From Aristolochia californica (lineage: Eukaryota > Streptophyta > Magnoliopsida > Piperales > Aristolochiaceae): 64,000 nucleotides of DNA. Positions 1 to 11,352 of this stretch are shown piece after piece. Under the pieces are notes generated by a model, which saw only the letters and a list, made by a program, of their open reading frames with translations, ran no database searches and was not told the origin of the DNA. Within the stretch, counting starts at the first letter, position 1, and the number at the start of each line of letters is the position of its first letter. The stretch lies in assembly GCA_029961685.1 (NCBI GenBank), contig JARWKL010000008.1, positions 9,364,501 to 9,428,500 of the forward strand. The letters run 5' to 3'. Both the position numbers and the translations under genes were made by a program.

Positions 1-184
1 TGGGGTCTTCTACCTAGCACAACAACTCGGTAGGACCCTCAAAAGAGGATCTTTCCTCTTGGCGAAGCACTAGTTAAGGAGAAATAATCATACACAGACC
101 CTTGACGTGAAGTGAGTAAATTCTGAGTGCTGGATTCACAAATCCCATGCCGTGTTACTCGATCCATGACCCGGGACCGTAACA
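1..184 (+). repeat. 3' end of a GypD-like LTR, cut by the window edge
   Basis: The last ~60 bases (gtgctggattca, then gatccatg, then gacc.taaca) match the reverse complement of the start of the GypD LTRs at 13797 and 16043. The stretch ends in TAACA, the usual LTR end here. Directly after it, at 185-189, comes TAAAA and then copia coding sequence. It is most simply the end of another GypD-type element inserted into the 3' part of Cop1; the rest lies left of the window. Confidence 0.5.
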
Positions 185-189
185 TAAAA

Positions 190-297
190 GTTCACTAATG
201 GTATGGGCCATAGCTCTGTATTCTACTTCGGCGCTAGATCTTGCAACCACATTTTGCTTCTTACTTTTCCATGTAACCAAGTTTCCTCCAACCAGAG
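190..297 (-). pseudogene. Cop1 RNase H, C-terminal fragment
   Basis: On the minus strand this reads VGGNLVTWKSKKQ, then VARSSAEVEYRAMA, the conserved end of Ty1/copia RNase H. The upstream part of the same domain lies 4.2 kb away and ends at 4514 with GYCTL, the peptide that normally precedes VGGNL. GypA therefore sits inside this domain. The last 5 bases before GypA (CAGAG, 293-297) reappear as TAGAG at 4514-4518. Past 190 the copia frame is lost at the LTR fragment. Confidence 0.8.
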
Positions 298-733
298 TGT
301 TATGGACTCCATAGCATCACGAGTTATCCATAGGCATAGGAATTAAATTATGTCAATTTACTTTTCAAGTAATCTCAATTCGGTTTGGTTTGGTTTATTT
401 TGGGTTGGTTCAGTGTAATGTCGCGTGAACCATTTGACCTAATGGGTCATCTTTGCATTTTCGTCGTCAACCCTATTTAGGGGGACATGAAGGAAAAGAG
501 AGGCAAGTATTGAGAAAATTATATTTTACAGGTCTGATTCTCCCTCAGAGGTCAAGGTCGGATTCTCCCTTTGAGGTCCAAGGTTGAGTTTCCTCCAAAG
601 CTCCTTCATTCTAAATTGAGTTCCACCATTACTCGTTCAAGAAACAAGGTTTCTCTTCCAACGTCAAGATCATCCATGAAGGGAAGAGAGGAAAGAAGGG
701 TGACTCGATCCATGGCAAGGGAAGAACCTAACA
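298..733 (+). repeat. GypA 5' LTR
   Basis: It starts TGTTATGGACTCC and ends CCTAACA immediately before the primer-binding site; 436 bp. The start, a CCTATTTAGGG box at 472-482 (candidate TATA element) and the CGATCCATGGC motif near the end are shared with the LTRs of GypB, GypC and Gyp4. Confidence 0.85.
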
Positions 734-3700
734 TCTTGGTATCAGACAGGTCCACCCTTGGGGATTCCTCTTCCCCTGATGATTTGAGACAGTTAGTGGA
801 AGATAATAGGCAAAGGACAGATAACCAGGCTCATGCCCTGGAAGAGGTGCGTCAAACAACCTCTGATTTGCGTGAGGCAATAAAATCAATGGATGCTGCC
901 ATCCAAGCTCTCCTCCGGTGACAAGAGGACCATGATACACGAGCCCAACCTCCAGCTGCCTACTCGCCACCGGCTGAACACCATCCATTCCACCCAACAC
1001 CTCCCCCACTACCACCAATGCGTCAACACCATTCCCATTTGGGGCCTGCCGTTCAAGACCAAACACTGTGCCCAGGTATTTAAAACTTGACTTTCCTACG
1101 TATGATGGGTCTAAGGACCCTTTGATTTGGTTAGCCAAGTGTGATCAGTTCTTTTACCATAAAAAAACACCTGCGGATAAGAAAGTGTATTTGGCAGCCT
1201 ACCACATCCTCGATGAAGCGCTTCTATGGTACCACCAATTCCGAAATGACCAAGTGGTTCAGGATTGGGCAACTTTTAGACAGTCTTGCATGATGAGATT
1301 TGGTCCTCCTGCTAGTAGCAATCCATTGGGCGAATTAATCAATTACAAACAAACTGGAACACTAGAGGTGTACCAAAAGACCTTCAAGGAAAGGTTAGCC
1401 CGAGCAAACCAGTTTGTTAGCCACACACAGTATGTTCATATTTTTACTGCTGGTTTGACAGAAGCTCTGCGTTTAGAAGTTGAATTACATGCTCCTACAG
1501 TTTTAGACCACGCTATGAATTTAGCCAGAGCAATTGAGCACAAGCAGCGTGTTCTAAAGGAGTCACTGGTTAGAAAACCAGCTTGGCTAGGAAGGCACAA
1601 TGCCTCTGTGCCAAACCATTCCTATGGACCTCCAAGATTTAGAGACAGTGCAGCCCCACGCCCAGACATCTCTAATTCAGCTCCACCTGCTCCTTACTTC
1701 AAAAAACTTACTAGACAGGAAATGGAGCAGAGAAAGGCCAAGGGCCTCTGTTTTAACTGTGATGAACAATATGTTTTTGGTCACCACTGCAAATGATTAT
1801 TCAGTATATGTCTGTGGGAGGATGGAGACGAAATACCACAAGAGGAGGAAATTGTGGAAACTGACCAAGAAGGTCTAGAGATTTCCCTTCATGCTATGAC
1901 TGGTTTACGCAGTGCAAGCACAATGCAGGTTAAAGCCCAATTACATCATTTACAGTTACTGGCTTTAGTTGACTTGGGTAGTACACATAATTTCATCAGT
2001 CAGCAGGCGGCAAAAAAACTTGGGTTAGTAGTACAGCAACAGAATGGTCTTTCTGTATCAGTAGCCAATGGGGCTAAAATTACTAGTGTAGGCATATCAC
2101 CAGCCACACACTTTGATATTGAGGGATATAAATTTGTTGCAGATTTTCTAGTGATTCCACTATCAGGATTCGATTTGGTGCTAGGAATTAAATGGCTACA
2201 GTTGTTGCGACCAATACTATGGGATTTCCAAGTTCTGACCATGTCTTTTATAGAGGACCAACATCAGATTATATTGTATGGCACACAAGCACCACTCACC
2301 TGCGCACTACAGGTTGCCCAGGTCCAGTCCACAGATACATGTAAGTTATCTCACTTACTTACAGAATTTGAGGATATCTTTCAAGACCCTACTACCTTAC
2401 CACCACTTAGGCACTATGATCACCATATCCGTTTGAAAACGGGGACCGAGCCGGTAGTGGTACGTCTGTATCGTTACCCTCACTTACAGAAGGATGAGAT
2501 TGAAAGGTAGTGCCAACATATGTTAGCACAGGGTATTATTCAGCCCAGCAGGTCTCCTTTTTCTTCACCGGTATTACTAGTTCGCAAGCATGATAAGTCA
2601 TGGAGGTTCTGTGTGGATTACTGACAACTCAATGCCCATACAATTAAAGATAAATTTCCTATTCCAGTGGTGGACGAGCTGTTAGATGAGCTACATGTAG
2701 CTACTATATTTACTAAACTCGATTTGAAATCTAGCTATCATCAAATCCGAGTTCATCCATCAGATGTGGAGAAAACAGCATTCCGCACGCATCACGACCA
2801 TTTTGAATTCCTCGTAATGCCATTTGGTTTGTCAAATGCGCCTTCCACCTTCCAGGCCCTCATGAATGAGGTATTTTCCCCTCTCTTGCAAAAATATGTA
2901 TTGGTCTTTTTCGACGATATTTTGATCTATAGCAACAGCTGGGAAGAACATCTTCAGCACCTTCACCAGGTATTTTCTCTTATACATTCACATCATTTGG
3001 TTTTAAATCGGTCAAAATTTTCTATGGGCACATTAGAAGTGGCATATTTGGGCCAAGTTATTTCAGCATCATGGGTGAAGGTAGACCAGAGTAAGATACA
3101 AGCGGTCACAGATTGGCCTATTCCTACATCTATTACAACCTTAAGAGGATTTTTGGGCCTTGCTGGATATTATAGAAAATTTATTCGTAGCTATGGCCAG
3201 CTTGTAGCTCCGCTCAACAATCTCCTCAAGAAAAATGCTTTTACCTGGTCAGAGACAGCAGCTCATTCCTTTCAGCAATTGAAAGACACCTTATCATCAG
3301 CCCCAGTTTTGCAGCTCCCCGACTTTGAGGAGTCCTTTGTAGTGGAATGTGATGCTTCAGAGGGTGGTATTGGCGCAGTGTTGCACCAACAGGGCCACCC
3401 GATTGCTTATTTTAGCCGTCAACTGGGTCAACACCACCACAAGTTGGCAGCTTATGAGAGGGAATTGATTGGATTGGCGAAAGCTATACAGCATTGGCGC
3501 CCTTATCTTTGGGGACGTTCTTTTTTGATTCGCACTGATCATTGCAGCCTCAAGTATCTTCTTGAGCAGCGTCTCACTACTTCACCACAACAGCAATGGT
3601 TAAGTAAGCTTATGGGGTTTGACATATATGACGAGTATAAACTGGGAAGTTTGAATGTAGGGGTTGATGCCTTATCTCTCCGGGACGTTCCAGAGCCGCA

Positions 3701-4253
3701 ATTAAATGCCATCAGTCAGCCCAGAGCTCTCTTGTTGGATTCTATACAGGAAGAGGCGCAACAGTACCCAGATATTATCTCCTTATGCCAGGATATCCAA
3801 CAAGGCATAGTGGCACCACATTGGACGGTTCAGGACAATCTCGTCCTCTACAAAAACAGAATTTTTCTACACCACACATCCCCTCTGATTAACAGCATTT
3901 TGGCCTCCTTCCATGACAGTACACATGAGGGCCGACAGAAAACATATTTTCGAATTAGTAGGGAATTTTATTGGAGGGGCATGAAGCACAGTATAGCTGA
4001 TTATGTGGCGGCTTGTCAGACTTGTCAACGGAATAAAGCTGAAACATTAAGTCCAGCGGGGTTGCTCCAACCACTTCAGCTTCCGTCACAGGTTTGGTCT
4101 GATATTTCTATGGACTTCATAGATGGACTTCCCTCTTCGTTGGGTAAATCTGTTATCCTTGTAGTGGTGGATCGTTTCTCTAAATATGGGCATTTCATTC
4201 CTCTGGCACATCCTTACACTACAACGCAGGTCGCTCAACTTTTTATGGATACG
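676..4253 (+). pseudogene. GypA gag-pol remnant
   Basis: The likely Gag start is the ATG at 676, inside the LTR, reading through the primer-binding site. A TGA at 919-921 and a frameshift before 1068 break gag. From 1068 to 4253 one frame stays open except for stops at 1794 (TGA), 2508 (TAG) and 2622 (TGA). Domains in order: Gag core from DFPTYDG (~1089), zinc knuckle CFNCDEQ..GHHC (~1749-1791), retropepsin-like protease (~1965), RT with FFDDILIYS (~2910), RNase H (VVECDAS, ~3342), integrase HHCC zinc domain (HDST..CQTCQ, 3912-4025) and the start of the integrase core. The protease motif reads DLGST where relatives have DSGST, so the catalytic motif is damaged. The integrase is cut off and the protein cannot be functional. 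Confidence 0.85.
737..746 (+). other. GypA primer-binding site
   Basis: TGGTATCAGA lies 3 bases after the LTR end and is complementary to the 3' end of plant initiator tRNA-Met. It is read as coding sequence inside Gag (LVSDR). Confidence 0.75.
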
Positions 4254-4513
4254 ACACTGGCCCAACCCGGTGGCCTACTCTAGCGGCGGCCTACTCCTAG
4301 TGCCCCTTCATAGTTCTCTAGGTCGCCCCCTCTGCTAGGTCGCCCCTTCCAAACCTACCAGTAATTTTAATCCAGCCTTTGCGCGCCCCGGGACTCGAAC
4401 TCGCGACGTGGGAGCCCGCTCTAATACCAAATGTTAAGCACCTAGCCAATACTACCCAAAAGACCGGCCTGTTAGGAGCGGAAGACATAGGTACTTAACC
4501 TAGGACCTTAACA
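4254..4513 (-). mobile_element. TRIM-like fragment: one mini-LTR, primer-binding site and part of an interior
   Basis: At 4432-4513 an 82-bp segment begins TGTTAAG and ends CTTAACA (inverted ends), like a very short LTR. Abutting it, 4418-4429 is gctctaatacca, a primer-binding site on the minus strand with one change from the tRNA-Met match. Beyond that, ggactcgaactc (4391-4402) resembles a tRNA B box on the minus strand. The other mini-LTR is missing: the interior ends near 4254 against GypA integrase. It could instead be read as a tRNA-derived SINE, but the LTR/PBS layout fits a TRIM better. Confidence 0.5.
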
Positions 4514-7500
4514 TAGAGTACAATATCCTGATGTAGATTTTCTATCATCAAGTGATCCAGCCCAATTTGCATCTGAGGATCCTTCTATGTTAAAGTGCCC
4601 ATGTTTTTTATACATCATTCCTCTTCCTGAAGCTCCTTTTAGGTAACGTAATATTCTCTCTAAAGCCTGCCAGTGGGTAATTTGTGATTTGCGCATGAAT
4701 TGACTCACCACACTTACAACATATGATATGTCTAGCCTAGTTACCGTGAGATAAATCAATTTTCCCACGAGTCTTTGTTATTTGCCAATATCAATATCTT
4801 CTTCATTTGTGGCACATAATTTTACATTTGTATCCGTAGGTGTGTCAACTGGCCTACAACCCTTCATTCCTATTAATTCAAAGAGATCCAAGACATATTT
4901 CCTTTGAGATAATATTATCCCATGTTTGGATTGAAAAACTTCTATACCCAAAAAATATTTAAGCAAACCAAGGTCTTTAGTCTTGAATTCCTGACATATC
5001 ATCTTCTTCACCTCTTGTTTGCTCAAAGCATCATCGCTGGTTAAGATAATATCATCTATATATACAACCAATAATATTTTCCCTTTGACCGTATCTTTAT
5101 AATATACGGAATGATCAACCAAGCACCGATGGAAATCGTAGAAGTGTTTGACTAAATTTATCAAATCATACCCGAGGGGATTGGTTAAGCCCATATAAAG
5201 ATTTTTTAACCGGCATACTGACTCCCCCTCAACCACATAATCAGGTGGTTGGACTATATAAAATTTCTCTCTTATATCACCATTTAAAAAAGCATTTTTA
5301 ACATCCAATTGATAGATGGGCCATGATGAGTTAGCAACAATAGACAAGATGATGCATACCGAATTCAATTTTGCAACAAGAGAGAAGGTCTCATCATAAT
5401 CTATCCCATAGCACTACCCTTTGCAATGAGTCGAGCTTTAAGAAGAGCAACCGATCGATCCAGATTATGGTTTACTAAAAAAATCCATCTACAACCAACC
5501 GGTCTTTTACCTTTCGGGAGTGATGTTAAGGACCAGGTTTGATTTTCGTATAAGGAGTAGATTTCTTCCTCCATAGCCCCCTTCCATCCTAGATGCCTCA
5601 GAGACTCCTGATACGACTGTGGAATTGAAGTAGAAGAAAGAGACACAAGGAACTGAAAATACTCGGAAGACAAGCGATGGTGAGACATAAAATTTGATAT
5701 AGGATGCAAAGTAGTACAAGAACGATGTTCCTTTCTTAAAGCAATAGGCCGAGTATCAAATTCAGGCCCATACATAGGAGGAGAAGGACTTACCTCTAGT
5801 GGATCCAACAACTCCATAGGTGAAGGTACGGCCGGTGCATCAGGGGATGGGTTAACTTCAAGATTAAAAGGCACAAGCGGATGAGGAGTAGTAGAAGAAC
5901 AAGTCCATCTTGGAGGAGCATCATGGGAAGAGTAGAAGGAGGTGTCCTCAAAGAAAGTCACATCCCTAGAGATAAACATCCTCTGAAGGGTAGGATTGTA
6001 ACAAACATATCTTTCTGGGTGCGAGTGTACCCCAAAAAAATGCACCTCATAGATCGAGGATCAAGTTTATTTTTATGTGGGGATGTAACATGAACAAAAC
6101 ACATACATCCAAACACTTTCAAAGGAAGAGAAAAATGATCTTAAGCATTAAATAACATAGAGTAAGGAGTTTTATGATGAAGGACTGATGAAGGTAACCT
6201 ATTAATAAGAAAGCATGTTGTAAGTATAGCATGAGGCAAATAGAAATAGGGTACCTTCATGGAGTAGAGGAAGCCCCGAGCATCTTCAAGAAGATGGCGA
6301 TTCTTCCTTTCAGCAACACCATTTTGTTGAGGAGTATAGGCACATGATGTTTGATGAATAAGCCCATTACTCTCACAAAATGATTTGAATTCTTGAGACA
6401 TGTATTCCTTAGCATTATCAGATCTAAGGATTTGAATTTTCTTCCCAAATTGTGTCAAGACCATAGCATGAAAATTTTTAAACAAGGGAAGAATTTCTGA
6501 ATGCTCTATGTTAATTGTTTGGTTAATTGACTAACCGAGAGCAAATTTAAAGGAAATTGAGGGACAAACAATACATCTTGAAGGGGAATAGATGAGGTAA
6601 GAGAGGAGGAACTTTTGCCAAGGACCTTGGTTTGGGTACCATTAGAAATAGTAAAAAAATTCTGAGGATAACAAGGAGACAAGGACTACAACAAGTGTTT
6701 GTTACCTGATAGATGTTCGGAGGCCCCGGAGTCGATGATCCAAGAGGAAGGGGAAGAAGAGGAAGAAAGCATACCTGATGCAATAGTAGTGGCAGCAGTA
6801 GATGATGAGGGAATAGAGGATTCCATGAAGGACTTTATTTTATGAAATGCAACATAGTCTTTAGCAGTAAGAGTCACATTTTTGGAGGATGATTCAGCCT
6901 TATCTTCTTGTTTCTCAATGCTAACAGAGACTGGGTTAGCTGTGGCCCAATCAGGCTTGCCATGAAGTTTCCAGCATGTTTCCACAAGGTAGTTCTAACC
7001 ACCACAGTAAGTGAAAATTTGAGGCTCAGTACGGGAAGAATTCGGACCCGTTCTACCACCTCTATTTTCAGCCCCTCTCATAGTTCGACCTCGTCTCATA
7101 TTTCTGCCCTGTCCTCGGTATGAGGAAGAGTTACCTCGATTGCCGAAGAACATCGCCGATGGGGCATCAATAGGAGAAGGAGGGGATGGATCCAGTATCT
7201 GAAGTAATGTTGCACTAATGTCATCGAAGGATGGAAGAGCAGAAGAACTCAGAAGTTGAGTTTTGGCAACCTCAAGGTAAGGTTTAATATGCGATAAGCA
7301 AATGGCTGTTGCCAAAGCTTCTAGTTGTCATTCTTGAATGGCAATATCAGTAGAGTATGGCTGAGCTAGTTTCCATTCTTGGAGAAGGCCTCAAAACCAT
7401 GCTAAAAATTCGTGAATATTATCTCCATGTCTCGTATGCAGCATATTTTGTAACACATCATATATTTTTTGTAATGACGCATTACTTGAGTAAAGCTTAG

Positions 7501-7798
7501 CACAAGTGTCCCATATGTCCATGGCGGTTTCCAAGTGGGCCACATTGTTGGCCACATGCTCTTCCATGCTATTGATAAGCCAACTTATCACCATATTATC
7601 ATGCTTAACCCACTTGTGGTAGGTCTCATCTTCTTCATCAATCGAAGGAGGAAATTTAATAACGTGGCTTAAGAGGTCACGAGTAATAAGAACCCTCCAA
7701 ACCGATTGTGACTAGCTCATATAATTGGAGAGACCTCTAAGTGGAATTGTAGTAATACGAAGTATATCACTCTTATTACTGTTGTGTCCACTCTCCAT
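4514..7798 (-). pseudogene. Cop1 gag-pol remnant (Ty1/copia)
   Basis: This is a minus-strand copia polyprotein starting near the ATG at 7798. Recognisable parts: Gag (INSMEEHVANNVAHLETA, ~7540-7590), a zinc-knuckle region (~6960-7030), protease (WIIDSGASEHLSG, ~6700-6740), integrase core (LRSDNAKEY, PQQNGVAERKN, 6260-6440), RT (QLDVKNAFLNGD, ~5290; YIDDIILTSDD, ~5040-5070) and RNase H (DRKSTSGY, ~4530). It is broken by several stops and frameshifts. Near 6510 the protease tail runs straight into the integrase core, so the Gag-pre-integrase and zinc-domain segments (present in Cop2) are deleted. The RNase H end continues at 297-190. Confidence 0.85.
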
Positions 7799-8682
7799 GA
7801 TGAGGCAAGTCAAATGTGGAGGTCAAGGGAAGGGGCCTTCTTCAAAGAACAATTACTCAATGCAATTAGAAGAACCCGTGGACCAAATCAGTCACCACAA
7901 AAGAGAACAAGAACCAATTTCTTTCATGAGATCAAGCACCAAATTATCAACAAATTTTTGGCTTTAGCAAGTGAGAATAACATCCAGCCATCACTCAACT
8001 CCTTTTGTATTCTTAAAAACAAAGAGGAGAAGGTAGATGCAACCGATTAGGCCTTAATCCAAACTCCAACACAAACCGAGAGATAGAGAAAATATTTAGA
8101 GAAGATTTAAAGGAAAATCAAGATACTTGGAAGAAATTTATCTTCAGCTCATGGGATACTTCAATGTAAAAAAAAATTAATTGCTAAAGTTCAAAAGGAA
8201 CTACAAAGGGTAAATGGTTGCTGGAAATTCACCAAACATATAGTGGCATCCAATAACATAACACAAACCCATGAGCAACATTAAGTAGGAGAAGTTACAA
8301 CAACATGTGTTGGAATTCTACCTCAAATGAGATTGATCCAAGTTACATAAAGGTAATTGAATCTCACCCATCAATCTTAATAAGATGTAAACAGATAATG
8401 ATCTTGATCACGCTTGTAATTGATTTACAAGAAGATCAAGATTATAACATCAATTTAGTCATAAAAATAAATATTCACAACATATAAAGATTTATCTTGA
8501 CTTGATGTGATTCAAAGTTCAAGAAGTAGAAAAAATAGTAAAGAGGAGTATGTAAATAAGGAAAGGAAATAAAATGTAAATAAGAAAAGAATGAACCTAT
8601 CTCTTCATGACTGAACTCCTTCTTTTACAACTTCTTGAACAAATTCCATAATAACTTCATCAAGAGGGATCCTAAAATCCTT
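7799..8682 (-). other. Cop1 untranslated leader, no gene seen
   Basis: This A/T-rich stretch lies between the Cop1 gag start and the primer-binding site. I see no conserved protein motif on either strand. It is equivalent to the ~1 kb leader of Cop3 (23174-24199). Confidence 0.6.
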
Positions 8683-8694
8683 GCTCTGATACCA
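8683..8694 (-). other. Cop1 primer-binding site
   Basis: gctctgatacca on the plus strand is the complement of TGGTATCAGAGC, a 12-base match to tRNA-Met, directly next to the LTR. Confidence 0.85.
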
Positions 8695-9082
8695 TTTGGA
8701 ATTTAGGATCTCATGAAAGGAGTTTTAGATCAACGAGGAAGAAAAAGAAGAAGAGAGAAGGAGAGGAGAAGAAGAAGGACGAGGAAGGAGAGAGTTTGGA
8801 TTAAGGGAAAAGTGGTTTGCGTCAAAGTGAAAGTGAGGACTGGACGAATTTGTGGAAAGAGAGGAGAGTGCTTTAATGCTCTACCTCTTAGCCAATGCCT
8901 TTATTTATAGTCTTTACAATGCCCTTAGGGCTACAACTTGATGAAATAAAAGACATAAAAAGAACACATATTTACACCTCTATGCCATCTTTAAGTGAAG
9001 TTTCATAATTCACACATGTGCAACTCCTTTGACCTGTGAGTTTCTTGCCTTAAGCTTGTGGGCTTGAGCCCATCTTCCAACA
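8695..9082 (-). repeat. Cop1 5' LTR
   Basis: 388 bp, from the primer-binding site to tcttccaaca at 9082. It is the same family as the split Cop3 LTR (24212-24412 plus 37958-38127): shared gaatttaggatc start, ctacctcttagcca, and tacaatgcccttagggctacaa blocks. The outer dinucleotide next to the PBS is TT rather than TG, a decayed end. Confidence 0.8.
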
Positions 9083-9302
9083 CCTTACATAAAAAAAATT
9101 AAATAGACAGGAGATGGAACAGAGGAGGGCCAAAGGCCTTTGTTTTAATTGTGATGACCAGTATGTCCAGGGTCACATAAGCAAAAAATTGTTCAGTGTA
9201 ATTCTCTGTGTGGATTTTGAGGATATCTTTCCCAAGGAAGACATTGTATGGACAGCATGGGGCCAATAAAAATATGAAACTTTCATGCAATATAATAGAC
9301 CT
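9083..9302 (+). pseudogene. Gypsy Gag zinc-knuckle scrap
   Basis: The plus strand reads LNRQEMEQRRAKGLCFNCDD.. then VQGH, equivalent to Gyp4 at ~63030-63110 and GypA at ~1710-1790. The conserved Gag tail continues to about 9250; the last ~50 bases are unassigned. Cop1 was inserted into this gypsy copy, so this is the right flank of that insertion. Everything downstream of it in the gypsy is missing. Confidence 0.65.
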
Positions 9303-10902
9303 CAAGCTACCTCAAGAATATGATGATTTTTCCTTTTGGAAACACCGTTTTGTTGAGGAATGTAGGCACATGATGTCTAATGGATAATGCCATTCTCTTG
9401 ACAAAAGGAGTCAAGGTCTTTTGAAATACTCTTTGGCATTATCAGACCGAAGCATTTTTATCTTCTGACCAAATTGTGTGAGGACCATTGCATAAAAAGA
9501 TTTAAAAATAGATGGTATCTCAAAACGCTCTTTAAAAATAAACAACCAAGTTGTACAAGTGAAATCATCAATAAAAGTGATAAAATATTTGGCTTGAGAA
9601 ATATTAGAGACACTCAAAGGACCCCAAACATTAGTATGAATAAATGAAAAAGGAATGTTACTTTTGACTTCTGGACGAGGAGAGTATGTACTCCTTTGAT
9701 GTTTACTTAACTGACACACCTCACAACTGAATTCTGACATATCTTAAGAGATGGAAACATATGATGAAAAGATTGTACGGAAGGATGTCCCAACTGATTG
9801 TGCCATAATCGTGTCTCATTCTCAGTAGTAGACACCATATTGACCTTTGGCACGTCAAAGTAGTAGAGGCCCCCTTGTTCATGGCTTCCACCAATCACCT
9901 GCTTCGTTATAAGATCCTGAAAAACACATGAAGTAGGTGAGAAGGTAACTGAGCAATTAAAATATTTTGTAAGCTGACTCACAGAGAGCAAGTTTAAAGA
10001 AAAGGAAGGAACAAAAAGAATATCATTGAGCGGAAGTGATGGGGTGACAGAAGTGGAACCTTTTCCTTGAACTTTGGTTTGAGAACCGTCAGCTATGGTA
10101 ACAAACTTATGTGAAAGACTCGGAGATAAAGAATGTAATAAAGTTTTGTTACCTACAAGATGCTCGAAGGCTCCTGAATCAATTATCTAGGATGAAGAGG
10201 AGGCGGATAGCATACCTGAAGCAACAGTGGTAGTAGTAGTGGGAGAGGGGCTAGGAGAAGACCCTACCATGGTCTTCATTTTCTGAAATAATTCATACTC
10301 TTCATCAGTAATAATTTTTTGTCCAACTGGTGTTGGGGGATTGTCTGCTTGCGCATCACTTATGAGGGCTTGATTAACCCTTGTTGATTCTGACTTGTCA
10401 TTAGCCTTATAGTATATTTCTTTATAGTGGTCATATCTACCACAGTAAGTGCATGCCCTATAACACACTGGTCTATAGAATGACCTGGAAATTTACAATG
10501 AGTGCATTTAATATCATCTGAACTGCCAGCACTATAGGGTCTATGCAGTGTATCAGGGCATGAATATAGTTTAGTACATGTCTCCTAAATATGCTTAGCA
10601 GTGTCAAGATGAATAACCTTACTAGCGTCATGTTCTTCCATGCTATTTATCAGCCAACCAATTACCAAAGTATCATTCTTCAGCCCTTTCATATAAAAAA
10701 TATCATCTTCATCAATAGGTGGTCCTCGGCTAGTGAGGTGACCAAGTAGGTCTTTGGTTATGAGAAACTTCCTAACCGAGGTGGACCAACTCATAAAATT
10801 TGATACCCCACGTAAGGGTATGGTGGTGGTTTTCAGTATATCACCTTTGATATTCATATTCTCATCAGCCATGATAGGCTCTTCTTCTTCAAAAAACTTC
10901 AA
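9303..10902 (-). pseudogene. Cop2 gag to integrase remnant (Ty1/copia)
   Basis: The minus strand shows the Gag N-terminus (MADENMNIKGDILK.., ATG at 10872, or 10902 with an extension), a CX2CX4HX4C zinc knuckle (CTHCKFPGHSIDQC, ~10460-10510), a Gag-pre-integrase block (LWHNQLGHPSVQSFHH, ~9800) and the integrase core (FIDDFTCTTWLF, LRSDNAKEY, ~9430-9600). It is truncated at about 9303 inside the integrase; RT and RNase H are absent. It is the same copia group as Cop1 and Cop3. Confidence 0.8.
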
Positions 10903-11340
10903 ATAATATCACCAAGTAGCACTTCTTCAATCAACTCGGTATATGTCAATATAACATCAATGCTAAATATTTTTTTTTTCAGAAAACCACACATAAGAGG
11001 ATCAATAGAAATCTTCTATTATCAGGGAAATCTTATCCCACAAAAAAAAATTTCAATAATCTGAGTATGGACTGGTCTTGATAAACAGAATTTCCAAACC
11101 GATACAACTGTTTTGATAGCTCCTTCTAAATAGAGGGGCATGCATATTCAAAATATAATAAGATGAAAGCATTCACATATTCATCCTTGAATCTCATCTA
11201 AATACGAGATCCAGTAGTATAAAAAAAATTGAACACTTATCTCTCGGCTAGTGTTCTTCCTTCATACAAGAGCTTTCTTTGAGTGGTGTTGATCATCACT
11301 TCTCAAGAGCATTCCTTTGTTGAGGGGTCCTAAATATGTT
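10903..11340 (-). other. Cop2 untranslated leader, no gene seen
   Basis: A/T-rich leader between the gag start and the primer-binding site, with no coding motif on either strand. Confidence 0.55.
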
Positions 11341-11352
11341 GCTCTGATACCA
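11341..11352 (-). other. Cop2 primer-binding site
   Basis: gctctgatacca, the complement of a 12-base tRNA-Met primer site, sits against the LTR. Confidence 0.85.

Larger units (their letters stand above)
298..4513 (+). mobile_element. GypA: truncated Ty3/gypsy chromovirus with a TRIM-like right end
   Basis: The left boundary is a TGTTATGG LTR start at 298. The element runs through LTR, primer-binding site, gag, protease, RT, RNase H and integrase, then stops abruptly near 4253. From 4254 to 4513 the sequence is an unrelated TRIM-like fragment in the opposite orientation. The whole block is flanked by CAGAG (293-297) and TAGAG (4514-4518), a one-mismatch 5-bp target duplication inside Cop1 RNase H. 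No GypA 3' LTR or chromodomain remains. The closest relative in the window is Gyp4 at 61640. Confidence 0.75.

Noticed and set aside
728..1138. Minus-strand frames opposite gypsy gag (e.g. 728-1138, 30844-31062, 33413-33731)
   Set aside because: They are antisense shadows of gag or integrase codons, with no domain of their own.
4386..4470. A real tRNA-Met gene
   Set aside because: Only PBS, B-box-like and A-box-like patches match; no cloverleaf with an acceptor stem can be traced.
4533..9082. Treating Cop1, Cop2 and Cop3 as one element broken by rearrangement
   Set aside because: Each has its own gag start, primer site and 5' LTR, and the LTRs differ in length and sequence.
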